Source: Bradyrhizobium diazoefficiens
GTDB lineage: Bacteria; Pseudomonadota; Alphaproteobacteria; Rhizobiales; Xanthobacteraceae
Direction: 5' to 3'
Length of the DNA: 64,000 bases
NCBI RefSeq assembly: GCF_016616425.1
Contig: NZ_CP067101.1
Coordinates: 7,080,347-7,144,346 of the forward strand
Below the pieces are notes generated by a model, which was given only the letters and a program-made list of their open reading frames with translations, searched no databases and was not told where the DNA came from. Each line of letters starts with the position of its first letter. Positions within the stretch are counted from its first letter, which is position 1. Made by a program: the position numbers and the translations under genes. This document shows, in pieces, positions 44,503 through 54,754 of the stretch.

Positions 44503-44567
44503 GCATGACCTTGTCGGAAAACCGCGGCACACTTTGCGCTAACGCGCCCTTCGGGTCCGGATCGTGC
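44503..44567. repeat. Rhizobial intergenic repeat
   Basis: GCATGACCTTGTCGGAAAAC at the left and TTCGGGTCCGGATCGTGC at the right have the pattern GCATGA...ATC(G/A)TGC of a repeat very common between genes in Bradyrhizobium. The stem is imperfect. It begins directly after the kinase stop codon. Confidence 0.72.
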
Positions 44568-44572
44568 CCTAA

Positions 44573-44938
44573 CTAACACGCGCAGCCATCATGCGCGTTC
44601 TGTCGCGCGGGCTCGCACAGCGTGCTGCGGATCTTGCCCTCCGGGCTGAAGCGGAACGATGCGCGAATGCGCAGCGCGCCGGCGACGGAATATTCGAGAT
44701 CGACGCCATAGGGCACCGGGCTGATCTCCTCCAGCCCGAAACCTGCCAACGAGAAGGCGCTGAGCCGCGGCTGCCAATAGGCCTCGAGCTCGCTCCGGCC
44801 GCGATAGCGCCGTGCGCCGCTACACGTGCATTCGACCAGAGCGTCGTCCGCATAGAGGTCCAGCAGCGTCCTGAGGTCGCCCTTCCGGCAGGCGTCCACC
44901 CAGTCCACGACAATTCCCATCGGATCGAAATCGCTCAC
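44573..44938 (-). CDS. NTF2-like (SnoaL-type) protein
   Basis: About 121 residues from GTG 44938, or 131 from ATG 44968. The front helix and DLYADDALVECTCSGARRYR followed by GRSELEAYWQPRLSAFSLAG match the nuclear-transport-factor-2-like fold, a scaffold for small enzymes and binding proteins. It ends in a Cys-containing tail (CEPARQNAHDGCAC). No substrate can be proposed. It sits between surf1 and the two-component pair. Confidence 0.8.
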   Translation of the reverse strand: MSDFDPMGIVVDWVDACRKGDLRTLLDLYADDALVECTCSGARRYRGRSELEAYWQPRLSAFSLAGFGLEEISPVPYGVDLEYSVAGALRIRASFRFSPEGKIRSTLCEPARQNAHDGCAC

Positions 44939-45055
44939 GCTGCAATCCTGTCTGCCGCGGGTAATCACCGGCGGCTTGGGACCACACTCGTGAATGTGCG
45001 CTGAATAATAAACCCCGGGCGATACCGGGTTCCGTTCGTGGACCGTCCGACGAGC

Positions 45056-45808
45056 TCAGGTCTGCCCCCGCCCTCTCGCCCAAACGCCGAATGCGATCAG
45101 CACGGCGCCTGCCAGCGTGAACCAGGTGACGGCGTATTGCAGGTGATCGTCCTTCAGATGCACGTCGAGAGGCTCCGGACGCGGAATGCCGTTCTCGGGC
45201 GCCGGCTGTTCGAGATCGACATAGAACGGCGCCACCGCGCCCCAGCCGAGCGCGCTTGCGATTGCCGGATGATCGCGCACGAACCAGAGCCGCTTGTCGC
45301 GGTTCTCCGCCGGCGTCAGCCAGCCGGGCGGCTCGGGAAAGCGCAGATAGCCGGTGAGCGCGACCGGCTGCCCGGTGACGAGCTTCTTCACCGCGCGATC
45401 CTCGACGCCGCGGTCCTGCATGGTGTTCTCGACGAAGCCCGCATCGATCACGACCGTCTCGCCGCTCGGAAGCCGCGCCGGCAGGAACGCCCAGGTACCC
45501 GGGCCGGAGGCGTCCTTGCGCACCGCAGAGCCGGAGGAATAGACCATCGCATCGGGCAGAGCTGCGTAGGTCGCGGTGAAGTTGACGCGGCGGAATTCGT
45601 CGCGCGCGGGATTGAGTGCTGCCCATTGCGCAGGTGGCGGCAGCGCGACGGGTGTCGCCGCCAGACGCTCGCTGAGTGCCGCGATCAGCTCGTGCTTGGC
45701 GAGCCGCCGCTGCAATTGCCAGACGCCGAGCGCAACGAAGACGGCCGTCAGGAACAGCGTGAACAGCGCGAAGCCGGCCACGCGGGGCTTGCGCGCAGGC
45801 TCGTTCAT
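45056..45808 (-). CDS. surf1: SURF1-family cytochrome oxidase assembly protein
   Basis: 250 residues. N-terminal membrane span (VAGFALFTLFLTAVFVALGV) with the family motif LGVWQLQRRLAKHELI, a central periplasmic domain (FTATYAALPDAMVYSSGSAV, TWAFLPARLPSGETVVIDAG) and a C-terminal span (LQYAVTWFTLAGAVLIAFGV). It helps insert heme a into subunit I. ATG 45808 overlaps the stop of the DUF983 gene by 4 bp, so translation is coupled. Confidence 0.93.
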   Translation of the reverse strand: MNEPARKPRVAGFALFTLFLTAVFVALGVWQLQRRLAKHELIAALSERLAATPVALPPPAQWAALNPARDEFRRVNFTATYAALPDAMVYSSGSAVRKDASGPGTWAFLPARLPSGETVVIDAGFVENTMQDRGVEDRAVKKLVTGQPVALTGYLRFPEPPGWLTPAENRDKRLWFVRDHPAIASALGWGAVAPFYVDLEQPAPENGIPRPEPLDVHLKDDHLQYAVTWFTLAGAVLIAFGVWARGRGQT

Positions 45809-46206
45809 TTCGCCCGGTCCACCAACCGGCCCGGCGCCGCCTTGTGGTGGAATTGCAGCGCGATCAGCAGCGACTTCATCGCGCGCAGCGGCAATAGCGT
45901 GGTCGCCAGGATCAGCGGCAACCACAGCACCGCGTGCAGCCAGTACGGCGGCTGGTATTCGACCTCGACGATGAGCGCGCACGCAACGACGATCCCGCCG
46001 GCCAGCATGACGATGAAAATCGCCGGACCATCGCCGGTATCGATGAAGGCGTAGTCGAGGCCGCAGCGGTCGCAGGCGGGCGCGAGCGTCAGGAAGCCCG
46101 CATAAAGCTTGCCCTGGCCGCAGCGCGGACATCTGCAGGCAAGCCCGCGCAGCGCGCTTTGCAGGACGGTGATTTCGGGCTCGGCTTTGCCGGCGGTGTC
46201 GTTCAT
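45805..46206 (-). CDS. DUF983 membrane protein
   Basis: 133 residues. A zinc-ribbon-like N-terminus (CRCPRCGQGKLYAGFL, CDRCGLDY) precedes two membrane spans. DUF983 genes usually sit between coxC and surf1 in alphaproteobacteria, as here, but the role in oxidase assembly is unproven. ATG 46206 follows GACACCG-rich sequence; an earlier in-frame ATG at 46224 is possible. Confidence 0.9.
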   Translation of the reverse strand: MNDTAGKAEPEITVLQSALRGLACRCPRCGQGKLYAGFLTLAPACDRCGLDYAFIDTGDGPAIFIVMLAGGIVVACALIVEVEYQPPYWLHAVLWLPLILATTLLPLRAMKSLLIALQFHHKAAPGRLVDRAK

Positions 46207-46259
46207 GATGGCGGACTCTATCACACTTTTCGCTGAAACTTCCGGCGACCCAAAAGCGA

Positions 46260-46283
46260 AAGGGCGGCCCTGCGGCCGCCCTT
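46260..46283 (-). terminator. Hairpin after coxC
   Basis: AAGGGCGGCC and GGCCGCCCTT form a 10-bp stem with a four-base loop just after the coxC stop; on the minus strand TTTCGCTTTT follows. It may act as a weak or partial terminator between coxC and the DUF983-surf1 pair. Confidence 0.55.
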
Positions 46284-46302
46284 GCTGATCGTCCGTTGCG
46301 GC

Positions 46303-47199
46303 TCAGTGCGCGCCGTGGGCCATGGTCTCGGCACCGTGTCCCCAGACGTAGATGCAGAGGAACAGGAACAGCCAGACCACGTCGACGAAGTGCCAGTACC
46401 AGGCGGCAAACTCGAAGCCGAGGTGCTGCTTCGGCGTGAAGTGGCCGGCATAGGCGCGGAACAGGCAGACAAGCAGGAAGATGGTGCCGACCAGCACGTG
46501 GAAGCCGTGGAAGCCGGTCGCCATGAAGAAGGTCGCGCCATAGACGTTGCCGGCGAACGAGAACGCCGCATGGCTGTACTCATAGGCCTGCACGCAGGTG
46601 AAGAGCGCGCCCAGCACGATAGTGAGGATCAGGCCGTATTTCAGGCCCTGGCGGTCGTTCTCGAGCAGCGCATGGTGGGCCCAGGTCACGGTGGTGCCGG
46701 ACGTCAGCAGGATCAGCGTGTTCAGGAGCGGCAGGTGCCAGGGATCGAAGGTCTCGATGCCATGCGGCGGCCAGGTGCCGGGGACGGGGCAGGCGCCGGC
46801 CTGGGTGCCGAGGCCGCAACCGAACACCGCATCGCGGGTGGCGTGGACGGCGTCGGCCGGAAACAGCGCGGCATTGAAATAGGCCCAGAACCAGGCGACG
46901 AAGAACATCACCTCGGAGGCGATGAACAGGATCATGCCGTAGCGGTGATGCAGCTGCACGACGCGGGTGTGGTCGCCCCTGTACTGGGCTTCCTTGATCA
47001 CGTCGCCCCACCAGCTCGCCATGGTGTACAGCACGCCCACCGTGCCGATGCCGAACACGATCGGCGCGGCCGAGAACATGTGATGCATCCAGGAGATCGC
47101 GCCGACCGCCATGATGAAGGCCGAGACCGAACCGACGGCCGGCCAGGGCGAGGGATCGACCAGGTGATAGTCGTGATGCTTGGTGTGCGCCGTAGCCAT
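46303..47199 (-). CDS. coxC: Cytochrome c oxidase subunit III
   Basis: 298 residues with about seven membrane spans. Family segments: [20 protein letters not shown] at the start, [35 protein letters not shown] and [20 protein letters not shown]. Subunit III stabilises the aa3 oxidase. Last structural subunit of the operon; follows ctaG by 79 bp. Confidence 0.96.
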   Translation of the reverse strand: MATAHTKHHDYHLVDPSPWPAVGSVSAFIMAVGAISWMHHMFSAAPIVFGIGTVGVLYTMASWWGDVIKEAQYRGDHTRVVQLHHRYGMILFIASEVMFFVAWFWAYFNAALFPADAVHATRDAVFGCGLGTQAGACPVPGTWPPHGIETFDPWHLPLLNTLILLTSGTTVTWAHHALLENDRQGLKYGLILTIVLGALFTCVQAYEYSHAAFSFAGNVYGATFFMATGFHGFHVLVGTIFLLVCLFRAYAGHFTPKQHLGFEFAAWYWHFVDVVWLFLFLCIYVWGHGAETMAHGAH

Positions 47200-47278
47200 T
47201 TGCGGTCTCTCTCCTCAATCCCGTGCCTGTCAGGCACTTATCCCCTGGTGTCCAACCGCCGGCACGCGAGCCCGGCGA

Positions 47279-47932
47279 TCAGAGATCTTCCTTGCGTTTG
47301 TCGTTCTCGCCTGATGCCAGCGGCTTCACCACGGGATCCTTCACCGGATAGAAGGTGTAGGACAGCGTGATCGTGCTCAGCCCGTCGTTGTCGTGGTCAC
47401 TCGCGATCGACGGATCGACGTAGAACACGACCGGCATCTCGCGCTTCTCGCCTGGCGCCATGGTCTGCTCGGTGAAGCAGAAGCAGTTGATCTTCTGGAA
47501 ATAGGAACCGACCGTCAGCGGCGCGACATTGTAGGCGGCCTGCCCTTTGGTGGTGCGCGCGGCCTGGTTGGTCACGGTGTAGAAGACGGTCGCGACCTGG
47601 CCGATATTGACCTCGATCTCGTTCTGCTCCGGCTCGAACTTCCAAGGCAGGCCGGGCGCGACGTTGGAATCGAAGCGCACCGAGATCTTCCGCGCGATCG
47701 GGCCGGCGGCGGGCGCAGCGGTCGCGACCTGGGTGGTGCCGTTGAAGCCGGTGGCGCGACAGAACCAGTTGTAGAACGGCACCGCGGCGTAGGACGCGCC
47801 GACCATCAGCGCAACCACGCCGCCGCAGATGGAAGCAACCATCACATCGCGACCCAGCCCGCGGCCCTTGGCCGGCTTACGATTGGCCGGCCTGGCGCTG
47901 ACGTCCCGCGATATGGTCGGCTCGTGATTCAT
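47279..47932 (-). CDS. ctaG: Cytochrome c oxidase assembly protein CtaG (Cox11)
   Basis: 217 residues. One membrane span ([20 protein letters not shown]) then a periplasmic copper-binding domain with the motif [16 protein letters not shown], whose two Cys deliver copper to the CuB site of subunit I. Also the conserved [18 protein letters not shown] just after the span. It follows the small coxF-like gene by 5 bp. Confidence 0.96.
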   Translation of the reverse strand: MNHEPTISRDVSARPANRKPAKGRGLGRDVMVASICGGVVALMVGASYAAVPFYNWFCRATGFNGTTQVATAAPAAGPIARKISVRFDSNVAPGLPWKFEPEQNEIEVNIGQVATVFYTVTNQAARTTKGQAAYNVAPLTVGSYFQKINCFCFTEQTMAPGEKREMPVVFYVDPSIASDHDNDGLSTITLSYTFYPVKDPVVKPLASGENDKRKEDL

Positions 47933-47937
47933 CGTTC

Positions 47938-48114
47938 CTACATCGGCCGCACGAGAACTGCCGGTCCCTTGACCATGGTGACGGCGAAGAACAGCACCAC
48001 GAGCACGCCGAGCGCCAAAGCAATGGCAATGGAGCGCTGACGACGGCTCTTCTTCTGCGCCTCGGTGAGGACGATTCCATCTGGCTCGGGTTTGTCAGCC
48101 ATCCCTGCGATCAT
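47938..48114 (-). CDS. coxF: CoxF-like small membrane protein
   Basis: 58 residues: [20 protein letters not shown], a basic patch (KKSRRQRS) and one membrane span ([20 protein letters not shown]) ending VRPM. The place in the operon (between ctaB and ctaG) and the layout match the small CoxF protein of Bradyrhizobium and other alphaproteobacterial cox operons. ATG 48114 overlaps the ctaB stop (ATGA); an internal ATG at 48102 is an alternative. Easily missed by length cut-offs. Confidence 0.85.
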   Translation of the reverse strand: MIAGMADKPEPDGIVLTEAQKKSRRQRSIAIALALGVLVVLFFAVTMVKGPAVLVRPM

Positions 48115-49055
48115 GCGCCCCCTGCCATCGGAGCAAGCGCCCGGAACACGACCTCGGCCAGCAGGGTCGCGAACAGCGCGAACAGATAGAGGATCGAGAA
48201 GGCGAACAGCTTGCGGGTCGCACGCAGCGATTGGCTGCGCTCGCGGCGCACATAGACGTTGATCGCGAGCAACAGCATGCCGGCGCCGAGGATCAGCGAG
48301 ACGATGCCGTAGACGGCGTCGAAATAGCCGAGCGCCCAGGGCGCGGCGGCGACCGCGATCAGCACGATGGTGTAGAGCAGGATCTGGAGCCGCGTCGCGT
48401 CGGGACCCGCGACATTGGGCAGCATCGGAATGCCGGCGCGCGCGTAGTCGTCGGAGCGGAACAGCGCCAGCGCCCAGAAGTGCGGCGGGGTCCAGAAGAA
48501 GATGATGGCGAACAGCAGCAGCGGCTCAACGTCGACCGTGCCCGTCACGGCGGCCCAGGCCACCACCGGCGGCAGCGCGCCGGCGGCACCGCCGATCACG
48601 ATGTTCTGCGCGGTCCAGCGCTTCAGGCCGATCGTGTAGATCACGACGTAGAAGAAGATGGTGAAGGCGAGCAGCGCGCCCGCAATCCAGTTGACGAGGA
48701 TGCCGAGCGTCATCACCGAGAAGAAGGCGAGCGTCAGGCCGAACGCCATCGCTTCGGGACGGGTGATGCGGCCGCGCGGGATCGGCCGGTTCGCCGTGCG
48801 CGACATCTTGGAGTCGATGTCGCCTTCGAGCGCCATGTTGAGCGCACCGGAGGCGCCGGCACCGACGGCGATGCAGAGCAGCGAGGTGAACGCGAGCACG
48901 GGGTGGAAGTGTCCCGGCGCCATCGCCATCCCGACCAGCGCGGTGAAGATCACCAGCGACATCACCCGCGGCTTCAAGAGCGCGATGTAGTCGGCGACCT
49001 CCGCCTCGGAGATGCGGGGATTGATGTCGATGGCGTTGTGGTCGAGGACGGACAC
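48111..49055 (-). CDS. ctaB: Protoheme IX farnesyltransferase
   Basis: 314 residues, GTG start at 49055 ([20 protein letters not shown] follows); TTG 49064 is the alternative. It makes heme O from heme B as the precursor of heme A. Prenyltransferase motifs: [20 protein letters not shown] (with the two aspartates in DxxxDxxMxRT) and a second acidic loop near [18 protein letters not shown]. About seven spans. It belongs to the cox operon. Confidence 0.95.
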   Translation of the reverse strand: MSVLDHNAIDINPRISEAEVADYIALLKPRVMSLVIFTALVGMAMAPGHFHPVLAFTSLLCIAVGAGASGALNMALEGDIDSKMSRTANRPIPRGRITRPEAMAFGLTLAFFSVMTLGILVNWIAGALLAFTIFFYVVIYTIGLKRWTAQNIVIGGAAGALPPVVAWAAVTGTVDVEPLLLFAIIFFWTPPHFWALALFRSDDYARAGIPMLPNVAGPDATRLQILLYTIVLIAVAAAPWALGYFDAVYGIVSLILGAGMLLLAINVYVRRERSQSLRATRKLFAFSILYLFALFATLLAEVVFRALAPMAGGA

Positions 49056-49079
49056 TAAATTCAACTCGCTTCGTTATAG

Positions 49080-49110
49080 AGCCGCGGCGCCCGTGACGGG
49101 CGCCGCGGCT
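49080..49110 (-). other. Perfect 15-bp hairpin between coxA and ctaB
   Basis: AGCCGCGGCGCCCGT and ACGGGCGCCGCGGCT are exact inverted copies around one base. It lies 6 bp after the coxA stop codon. No T-run follows, so it probably protects the coxBA mRNA 3' end or attenuates transcription into ctaB. Confidence 0.85.
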
Positions 49111-49116
49111 GATTGC

Positions 49117-50778
<1,662 letters not shown>

Positions 50779-50797
50779 TTATCCCCTGTCCCGGCAC

Positions 50798-51640
50798 TTA
50801 CTGCGCCGGGCCGGCCGCCGATGCGTAGACGTTCGTGGCGCCTCCGCTCGCATATTTCTTCTTCGCCTCCTCGACCCAGGAGGCGAAGTCCTGGTCGCTC
50901 ACGACGCGCACGGCGATCGGCATGAAGGCGTGGTCCTTGCCGCACAGCTCCGAGCACTGGCCGTAATACATGCCGGTCTTGGTGGCCTTGAACCAGGTCT
51001 CGTTCAGGCGACCGGGGATGGCGTCGATCTTGACGCCGAAGGCCGGCACCGCGAAGGAGTGGATGACGTCGGCCCCGGTGGTCTGGACGCGAATCACCTT
51101 GTTGACCGGCACGACCATCTCGTTGTCGACGCCGAGCAGCCGCGGCTGCTTGTCCTGCGCCAGGAGCGAGTCGAACTCGAACTTGCCGTTGTCGGGATAG
51201 GCGTAGGACCAGTACCACTGCTTGCCGGTCGCCTTGATGGTCAGGTCCGCCTTCGGCACGTCGAGCTCCAGGAACAGAAGACGGAACGACGGCACCGCGA
51301 TGCCGACCAGGATCAGCACCGGAACCAGCGTCCACGCCACCTCGATCAGCGAGTTGTGGGTGGTACGCGACGGCACCGGATTGGCCCGCGCGTTGAACTT
51401 GACCACCACGGCCACGATGAGCGCCAGCACGAACAGTGTGATGACGGTGATCAGGACGAACAGGAAATTGTGGAACCAGGTGATGTTGTCCATCACCGGC
51501 GAGCCGGATTCCTGGAGTTTCCACTCCCACGGCGCCGGCTGCCCCAATTCGGCAAATGCCGTCCCGCTGGCGCCGAGTGCGAGGCCCGCTACGGCCAATC
51601 CCAGCAAGTGCCGACCTATCCGGCCCATCGACATCCTCAT
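50798..51640 (-). CDS. coxB: Cytochrome c oxidase subunit II
   Basis: 280 residues. Signal peptide (GLAVAGLALGASGTAFA), two membrane spans (ITWFHNFLFVLITVITLFVL and SLIEVAWTLVPVLILVGIAV), and a periplasmic cupredoxin domain with the CuA ligands: DVIHSFAVPAFGVK (His) and GQCSELCGKDHAFM (two Cys, Glu, His, Met). It accepts electrons from cytochrome c. First gene of the cox operon; promoter presumed in 51641-51800. Confidence 0.98.
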   Translation of the reverse strand: MRMSMGRIGRHLLGLAVAGLALGASGTAFAELGQPAPWEWKLQESGSPVMDNITWFHNFLFVLITVITLFVLALIVAVVVKFNARANPVPSRTTHNSLIEVAWTLVPVLILVGIAVPSFRLLFLELDVPKADLTIKATGKQWYWSYAYPDNGKFEFDSLLAQDKQPRLLGVDNEMVVPVNKVIRVQTTGADVIHSFAVPAFGVKIDAIPGRLNETWFKATKTGMYYGQCSELCGKDHAFMPIAVRVVSDQDFASWVEEAKKKYASGGATNVYASAAGPAQ

Positions 51641-52074
51641 GCCGTTCGCGCTCCCCTTACGAAATCACCCCAGGTGCATTCCCCTATGTGCGGGCAATGC
51701 TTATTCGATCCGCCCGCCTGACAAACCGCCGCGCAAGAATACCTCTAAGAGGAATTGGGGCCAGATCGCTAGAACGCCGAAATCAAGCCTCTCAAACCAT
51801 AATTCTTGATCTATCGCAATGCAGTCTTGAGCCTGATCTGCCAGCGATCATCCGCAAGATATTTCCTAGTAACATCAAACAAAAATACCATTTGCCGGGA
51901 TGCTGCGGCTTGACAGCGGAATTGCCCGCGGTAGGCACTGACGGGCAGCCGCGCAGGAACTTGATTCGTGCGGGCGACGACGGCGCGAAGCGGCGCGGAA
52001 TTTGCTTGGGAATCGCCTTCAAGACGCCGTCATTCCCGTAACAGTCGACCCAGGCGAGCAGAGGGACCGACCCG
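51641..52074. other. Divergent region upstream of coxB and ialB
   Basis: 434 bp without a credible gene, locally less GC-rich than the neighbours (about 51740-51890). It must hold the promoters for coxB (-) and the IalB gene (+). A TTGATCTATCGCAA at 51806-51819 fits the degenerate FixK2 pattern; this is treated as a weak candidate only. Confidence 0.55.
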
Positions 52075-52608
52075 ATGGGGCTTTCGAGATCGACGGCAAG
52101 GCAGGCTAACGGCCTCACGGTGCGGGCTATCCTGTTGGCTGCGGTCGTCCTCCTGGCGCTTCCCGGCCTCGCCCATGCGCAGGGCGCGGTGCGCTCCGTC
52201 CATGGCGACTGGCAGATCCGGTGCGACACCCCGCCGGGCGCCCAGACCGAGCAATGCGCCCTGATCCAGAGCGTGGTGGCGGAAGACCGCTCCAATGCCG
52301 GCCTGACCGTGATCGTGCTGAAGACCGCCGACCAGAAGAGCCGCCTGATGCGCGTGGTCGCCCCGCTCGGGGTGTTGCTGCCCTCCGGTCTCGGCCTTAA
52401 GCTCGACAACCAGGACGTCGGCCGTGCCGGATTCGTCCGCTGCCTGCCCAATGGCTGCGTTGCCGAGGTCGTCATGGACGACAAGCTGCTCGGCCAGCTC
52501 CGCACCGCCAAGACCGCCACCTTCATCATCTTCGAGACGCCGGAAGAAGGCATCGGCTTCCCGCTCAGCCTGAACGGGCTCGCCGAGGGCTATGACAAGC
52601 TGCCGTAG
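52075..52608 (+). CDS. Invasion-associated-locus-B (IalB) family protein
   Basis: 177 residues. Signal peptide (LTVRAILLAAVVLLALPGLA, cut after HAQ). Mature domain: SVHGDWQIRCDTPPGAQTEQ and CALIQSVVAEDRSN, the family's Cys pair, then VAPLGVLLPSGLGLKLDNQD and GFVRCLPNGCVAEVVMDD with a second Cys pair. A periplasmic disulfide-bonded protein; named for Bartonella invasion but general in Rhizobiales. ATG 52075 has GAGGGACCGACCCG upstream. Confidence 0.92.
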   Translation: MGLSRSTARQANGLTVRAILLAAVVLLALPGLAHAQGAVRSVHGDWQIRCDTPPGAQTEQCALIQSVVAEDRSNAGLTVIVLKTADQKSRLMRVVAPLGVLLPSGLGLKLDNQDVGRAGFVRCLPNGCVAEVVMDDKLLGQLRTAKTATFIIFETPEEGIGFPLSLNGLAEGYDKLP

Positions 52609-52620
52609 GGCCGTACCGGC

Positions 52621-52948
52621 CTAGTAAATCTCAAGGCACGCGGCGCTGACATCGCCTTCAAAGGATTGAATTGTCAGTGCGTGACGGCGGAGCAGGTCAG
52701 CGATCGTCGCGGTCGTTTGATTGCCGGCTCGGAGCCAGATCACCTTCGGCGGAGAACCCAGCAGACCGGCCAGTTCGGCTAAATCAACGTCCTGAGTCAC
52801 GATCGCGAAGCCATTGACCTTCGCGAACTCCAAGAGCGCACGGTCGGCTACTTCGGAAAGTCCATGGGACGTGACTGGAGTCCGGAAAGAGATCAGCTAC
52901 CATCTGGCAAAGCTTGAAGCTGAGATTCTGATCGAACAGCAGCCTCAT
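52621..52948 (-). pseudogene. Frameshifted DUF5615 PIN-like toxin
   Basis: The minus-strand gene starts at ATG 52948 (MRLLFDQNLSFKLCQMVADL then FPDSSHV), the acidic PIN-like start. Near 52873-52880 homology switches frame to GLSEVADRALLEFAKVNGFA then IVTQDVDLAELAGLLGSPPK and VIWLRAGNQTT to the stop at 52621. Family members read through this junction with a few more bases, so a small deletion broke the frame. The start overlaps the DUF433 stop by 4 bp, as in intact toxin-antitoxin pairs. Confidence 0.75.
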
Positions 52949-53169
52949 ATCGGCGCGGTCACCAATCGTCTCTCGCGGTCAGCGGCATAGGCCAGGCAGG
53001 CGCGGATGTCGTCCTCGGTCAACTCCGGGAAGTCATCGAGGATTTGAGCGTGGGTCTGACCGGCGGCCAGCCAGCCTAGCACGTCGGCCACGGCAATCCG
53101 CATATGGCGGATACAGGGTCGTCCTCCCCGTTTGCCCGGTTCAATGGAAATGATGTCTCGGTAATTCAT
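52945..53169 (-). CDS. DUF433 antitoxin
   Basis: 74 residues. Family signature: ISIEPGKRGGRPCIRHMRIA (the GGxPxIxxxRI motif), then VADVLGWLAAGQTHAQILDD and FPELTEDDIRACLAYA, a helix-turn-helix fold. DUF433 proteins are antitoxins for DUF5615 PIN-like toxins. Here the partner toxin is frameshifted, so the antitoxin may be an unneeded leftover, or may act on another toxin. ATG 53169 overlaps no other gene. Confidence 0.9.
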   Translation of the reverse strand: MNYRDIISIEPGKRGGRPCIRHMRIAVADVLGWLAAGQTHAQILDDFPELTEDDIRACLAYAADRERRLVTAPI

Positions 53170-53326
53170 AGGAATAACATATCATTGATCCGCGCCCGAC
53201 GCAGCAATGCATCAGGGCCCTTGGATCCGCCCAATCCTATCGTTTCCGTAATGTGACGCCCCGCCCCTCGCGGAACCGTTCGGAAACCATTATCTTGCCC
53301 CACATCTTCCGATAATGGACGGACGC

Positions 53327-54754
53327 ATGACCAACCCTGCCACGACATCCCTGCTCGACCGTGCCAATCTCGACCGCGACCAGGTTCGCCACGAGGTTGC
53401 GCGTGGGCTTGCCGGCGCCGACGACGGCGAATTGTTCCTGGAATACAGCCAGACCGAAGCACTGATGTTCGACAACGGTCGGCTGAAGCAGGCGACCTAC
53501 GATACCTCGCAAGGGTTTGGCCTGCGCGCGGTCAAGGACGACGCGGTCGGCTATGCGCATTCCTCCGATGTCTCGCTGCCCGCGCTGATTCGCGCGGCGG
53601 ATGCGGTCGCCGCCGTGCGCGGCGGCTATTCCGGCAGTTTCGCCGCGCCGCCTCCGCACACCAATGTGCGGCTCTATGGCGACGACAATCCGCTGGATGC
53701 GCCGGGCTTCGAGACCAAGGTCAAGCTGCTCGCCGAGATCGACGCCTACCTGCGCGACAAGGATCCGCGGGTGCGGCAGGTCAGCGTCAGCCTGGGCGCG
53801 ACGTGGCAGGTGGTCGAGATCCTGCGGCCCGACGGCGAGAGCTATCGCGATATCCGTCCGCTGGTGCGGGTCAACATTTCCGTCGTCGCCGGCCAGGGTG
53901 ACCGCCAGGAGAGCGGCAGCAAGGGTTATGGCGGCCGCGCCGGCTATGCCGAATTCATCGAGAGCAAGAACTGGCGCGAGGCCGCGGACGGCGCGCTGCG
54001 CGAGGCGCTGGTCAATCTGGAATCGATTCCGGCGCCGGCCGGCGAGATGGACGTCGTGCTGGGGGCCGGCTGGCCCGGCGTCATGCTGCACGAAGCGGTC
54101 GGCCACGGTCTCGAAGGCGACTTCAATCGCAAAAAGACGTCCGCATTTGCCGGCCTGATGGGCCAGCAGGTTGCAGCCAAAGGCGTCACCGTGGTCGACG
54201 ATGGCACCATGGCCTCGCGCCGCGGCTCGCTGTCGATCGACGACGAGGGCACGCCGACCAACCGCACCGTGCTGATCGAGGACGGCATTCTGGTCGGCTA
54301 CATGCAGGACCGCCAGAACGCGCGCCTGATGAACATGAAGCCGACCGGCAACGGCCGTCGCCAAGGCTATGCCCATGTGCCGATGCCGCGCATGACCAAC
54401 ACTTATATGCTCGCGGGCGACCGCGATCCGGCCGAGATACTCGCCTCGGTGAAGAACGGCGTGTTCGCCGCGAATTTCGGCGGCGGTCAGGTCGACATCA
54501 CCTCGGGCAAATACGTGTTCCAGTGCACCGAGGCCTACAAGATCGAGAACGGGAAGTTAGGGGCGCCGCTCAAGGGCGCCATGCTGATCGGCAACGGGCC
54601 GACCGACCTGCATCGCATCCGGATGATCGGCAACGACCTTGCGCTCGATACCGGTATCGGCACCTGCGGCAAGAACGGACAGGGCGTGCCTGTCGGCGTC
54701 GGCCAGCCGTCGCTGCTGATGGAACGCATTACGGTGGGTGGAACGGGCGCATGA
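53327..54754 (+). CDS. tldD: Metalloprotease TldD
   Basis: 475 residues from ATG 53327 (an upstream ATG at 53315 adds four residues). Zinc-site motif: HEAVGHGLEGDFNRK (HExxxH) in VMLHEAVGHGLEGD; conserved surrounding GKYVFQCTEAYKIENGKLGA and PTDLHRIRMIGNDLALDTGI. TldD forms a heterodimer with TldE (PmbA), which is not in the window, and trims peptides such as microcin B17 precursor and CcdA. Stop overlaps the lepB start by 4 bp. Confidence 0.95.
   Translation: MTNPATTSLLDRANLDRDQVRHEVARGLAGADDGELFLEYSQTEALMFDNGRLKQATYDTSQGFGLRAVKDDAVGYAHSSDVSLPALIRAADAVAAVRGGYSGSFAAPPPHTNVRLYGDDNPLDAPGFETKVKLLAEIDAYLRDKDPRVRQVSVSLGATWQVVEILRPDGESYRDIRPLVRVNISVVAGQGDRQESGSKGYGGRAGYAEFIESKNWREAADGALREALVNLESIPAPAGEMDVVLGAGWPGVMLHEAVGHGLEGDFNRKKTSAFAGLMGQQVAAKGVTVVDDGTMASRRGSLSIDDEGTPTNRTVLIEDGILVGYMQDRQNARLMNMKPTGNGRRQGYAHVPMPRMTNTYMLAGDRDPAEILASVKNGVFAANFGGGQVDITSGKYVFQCTEAYKIENGKLGAPLKGAMLIGNGPTDLHRIRMIGNDLALDTGIGTCGKNGQGVPVGVGQPSLLMERITVGGTGA

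Noticed and set aside
51806..51819. FixK2-like TTGATCTATCGCAA upstream of coxB
   Set aside because: Fits only the degenerate pattern, one arm is poor, lies about 170 bp from coxB, and several such matches are expected by chance in 64 kb.
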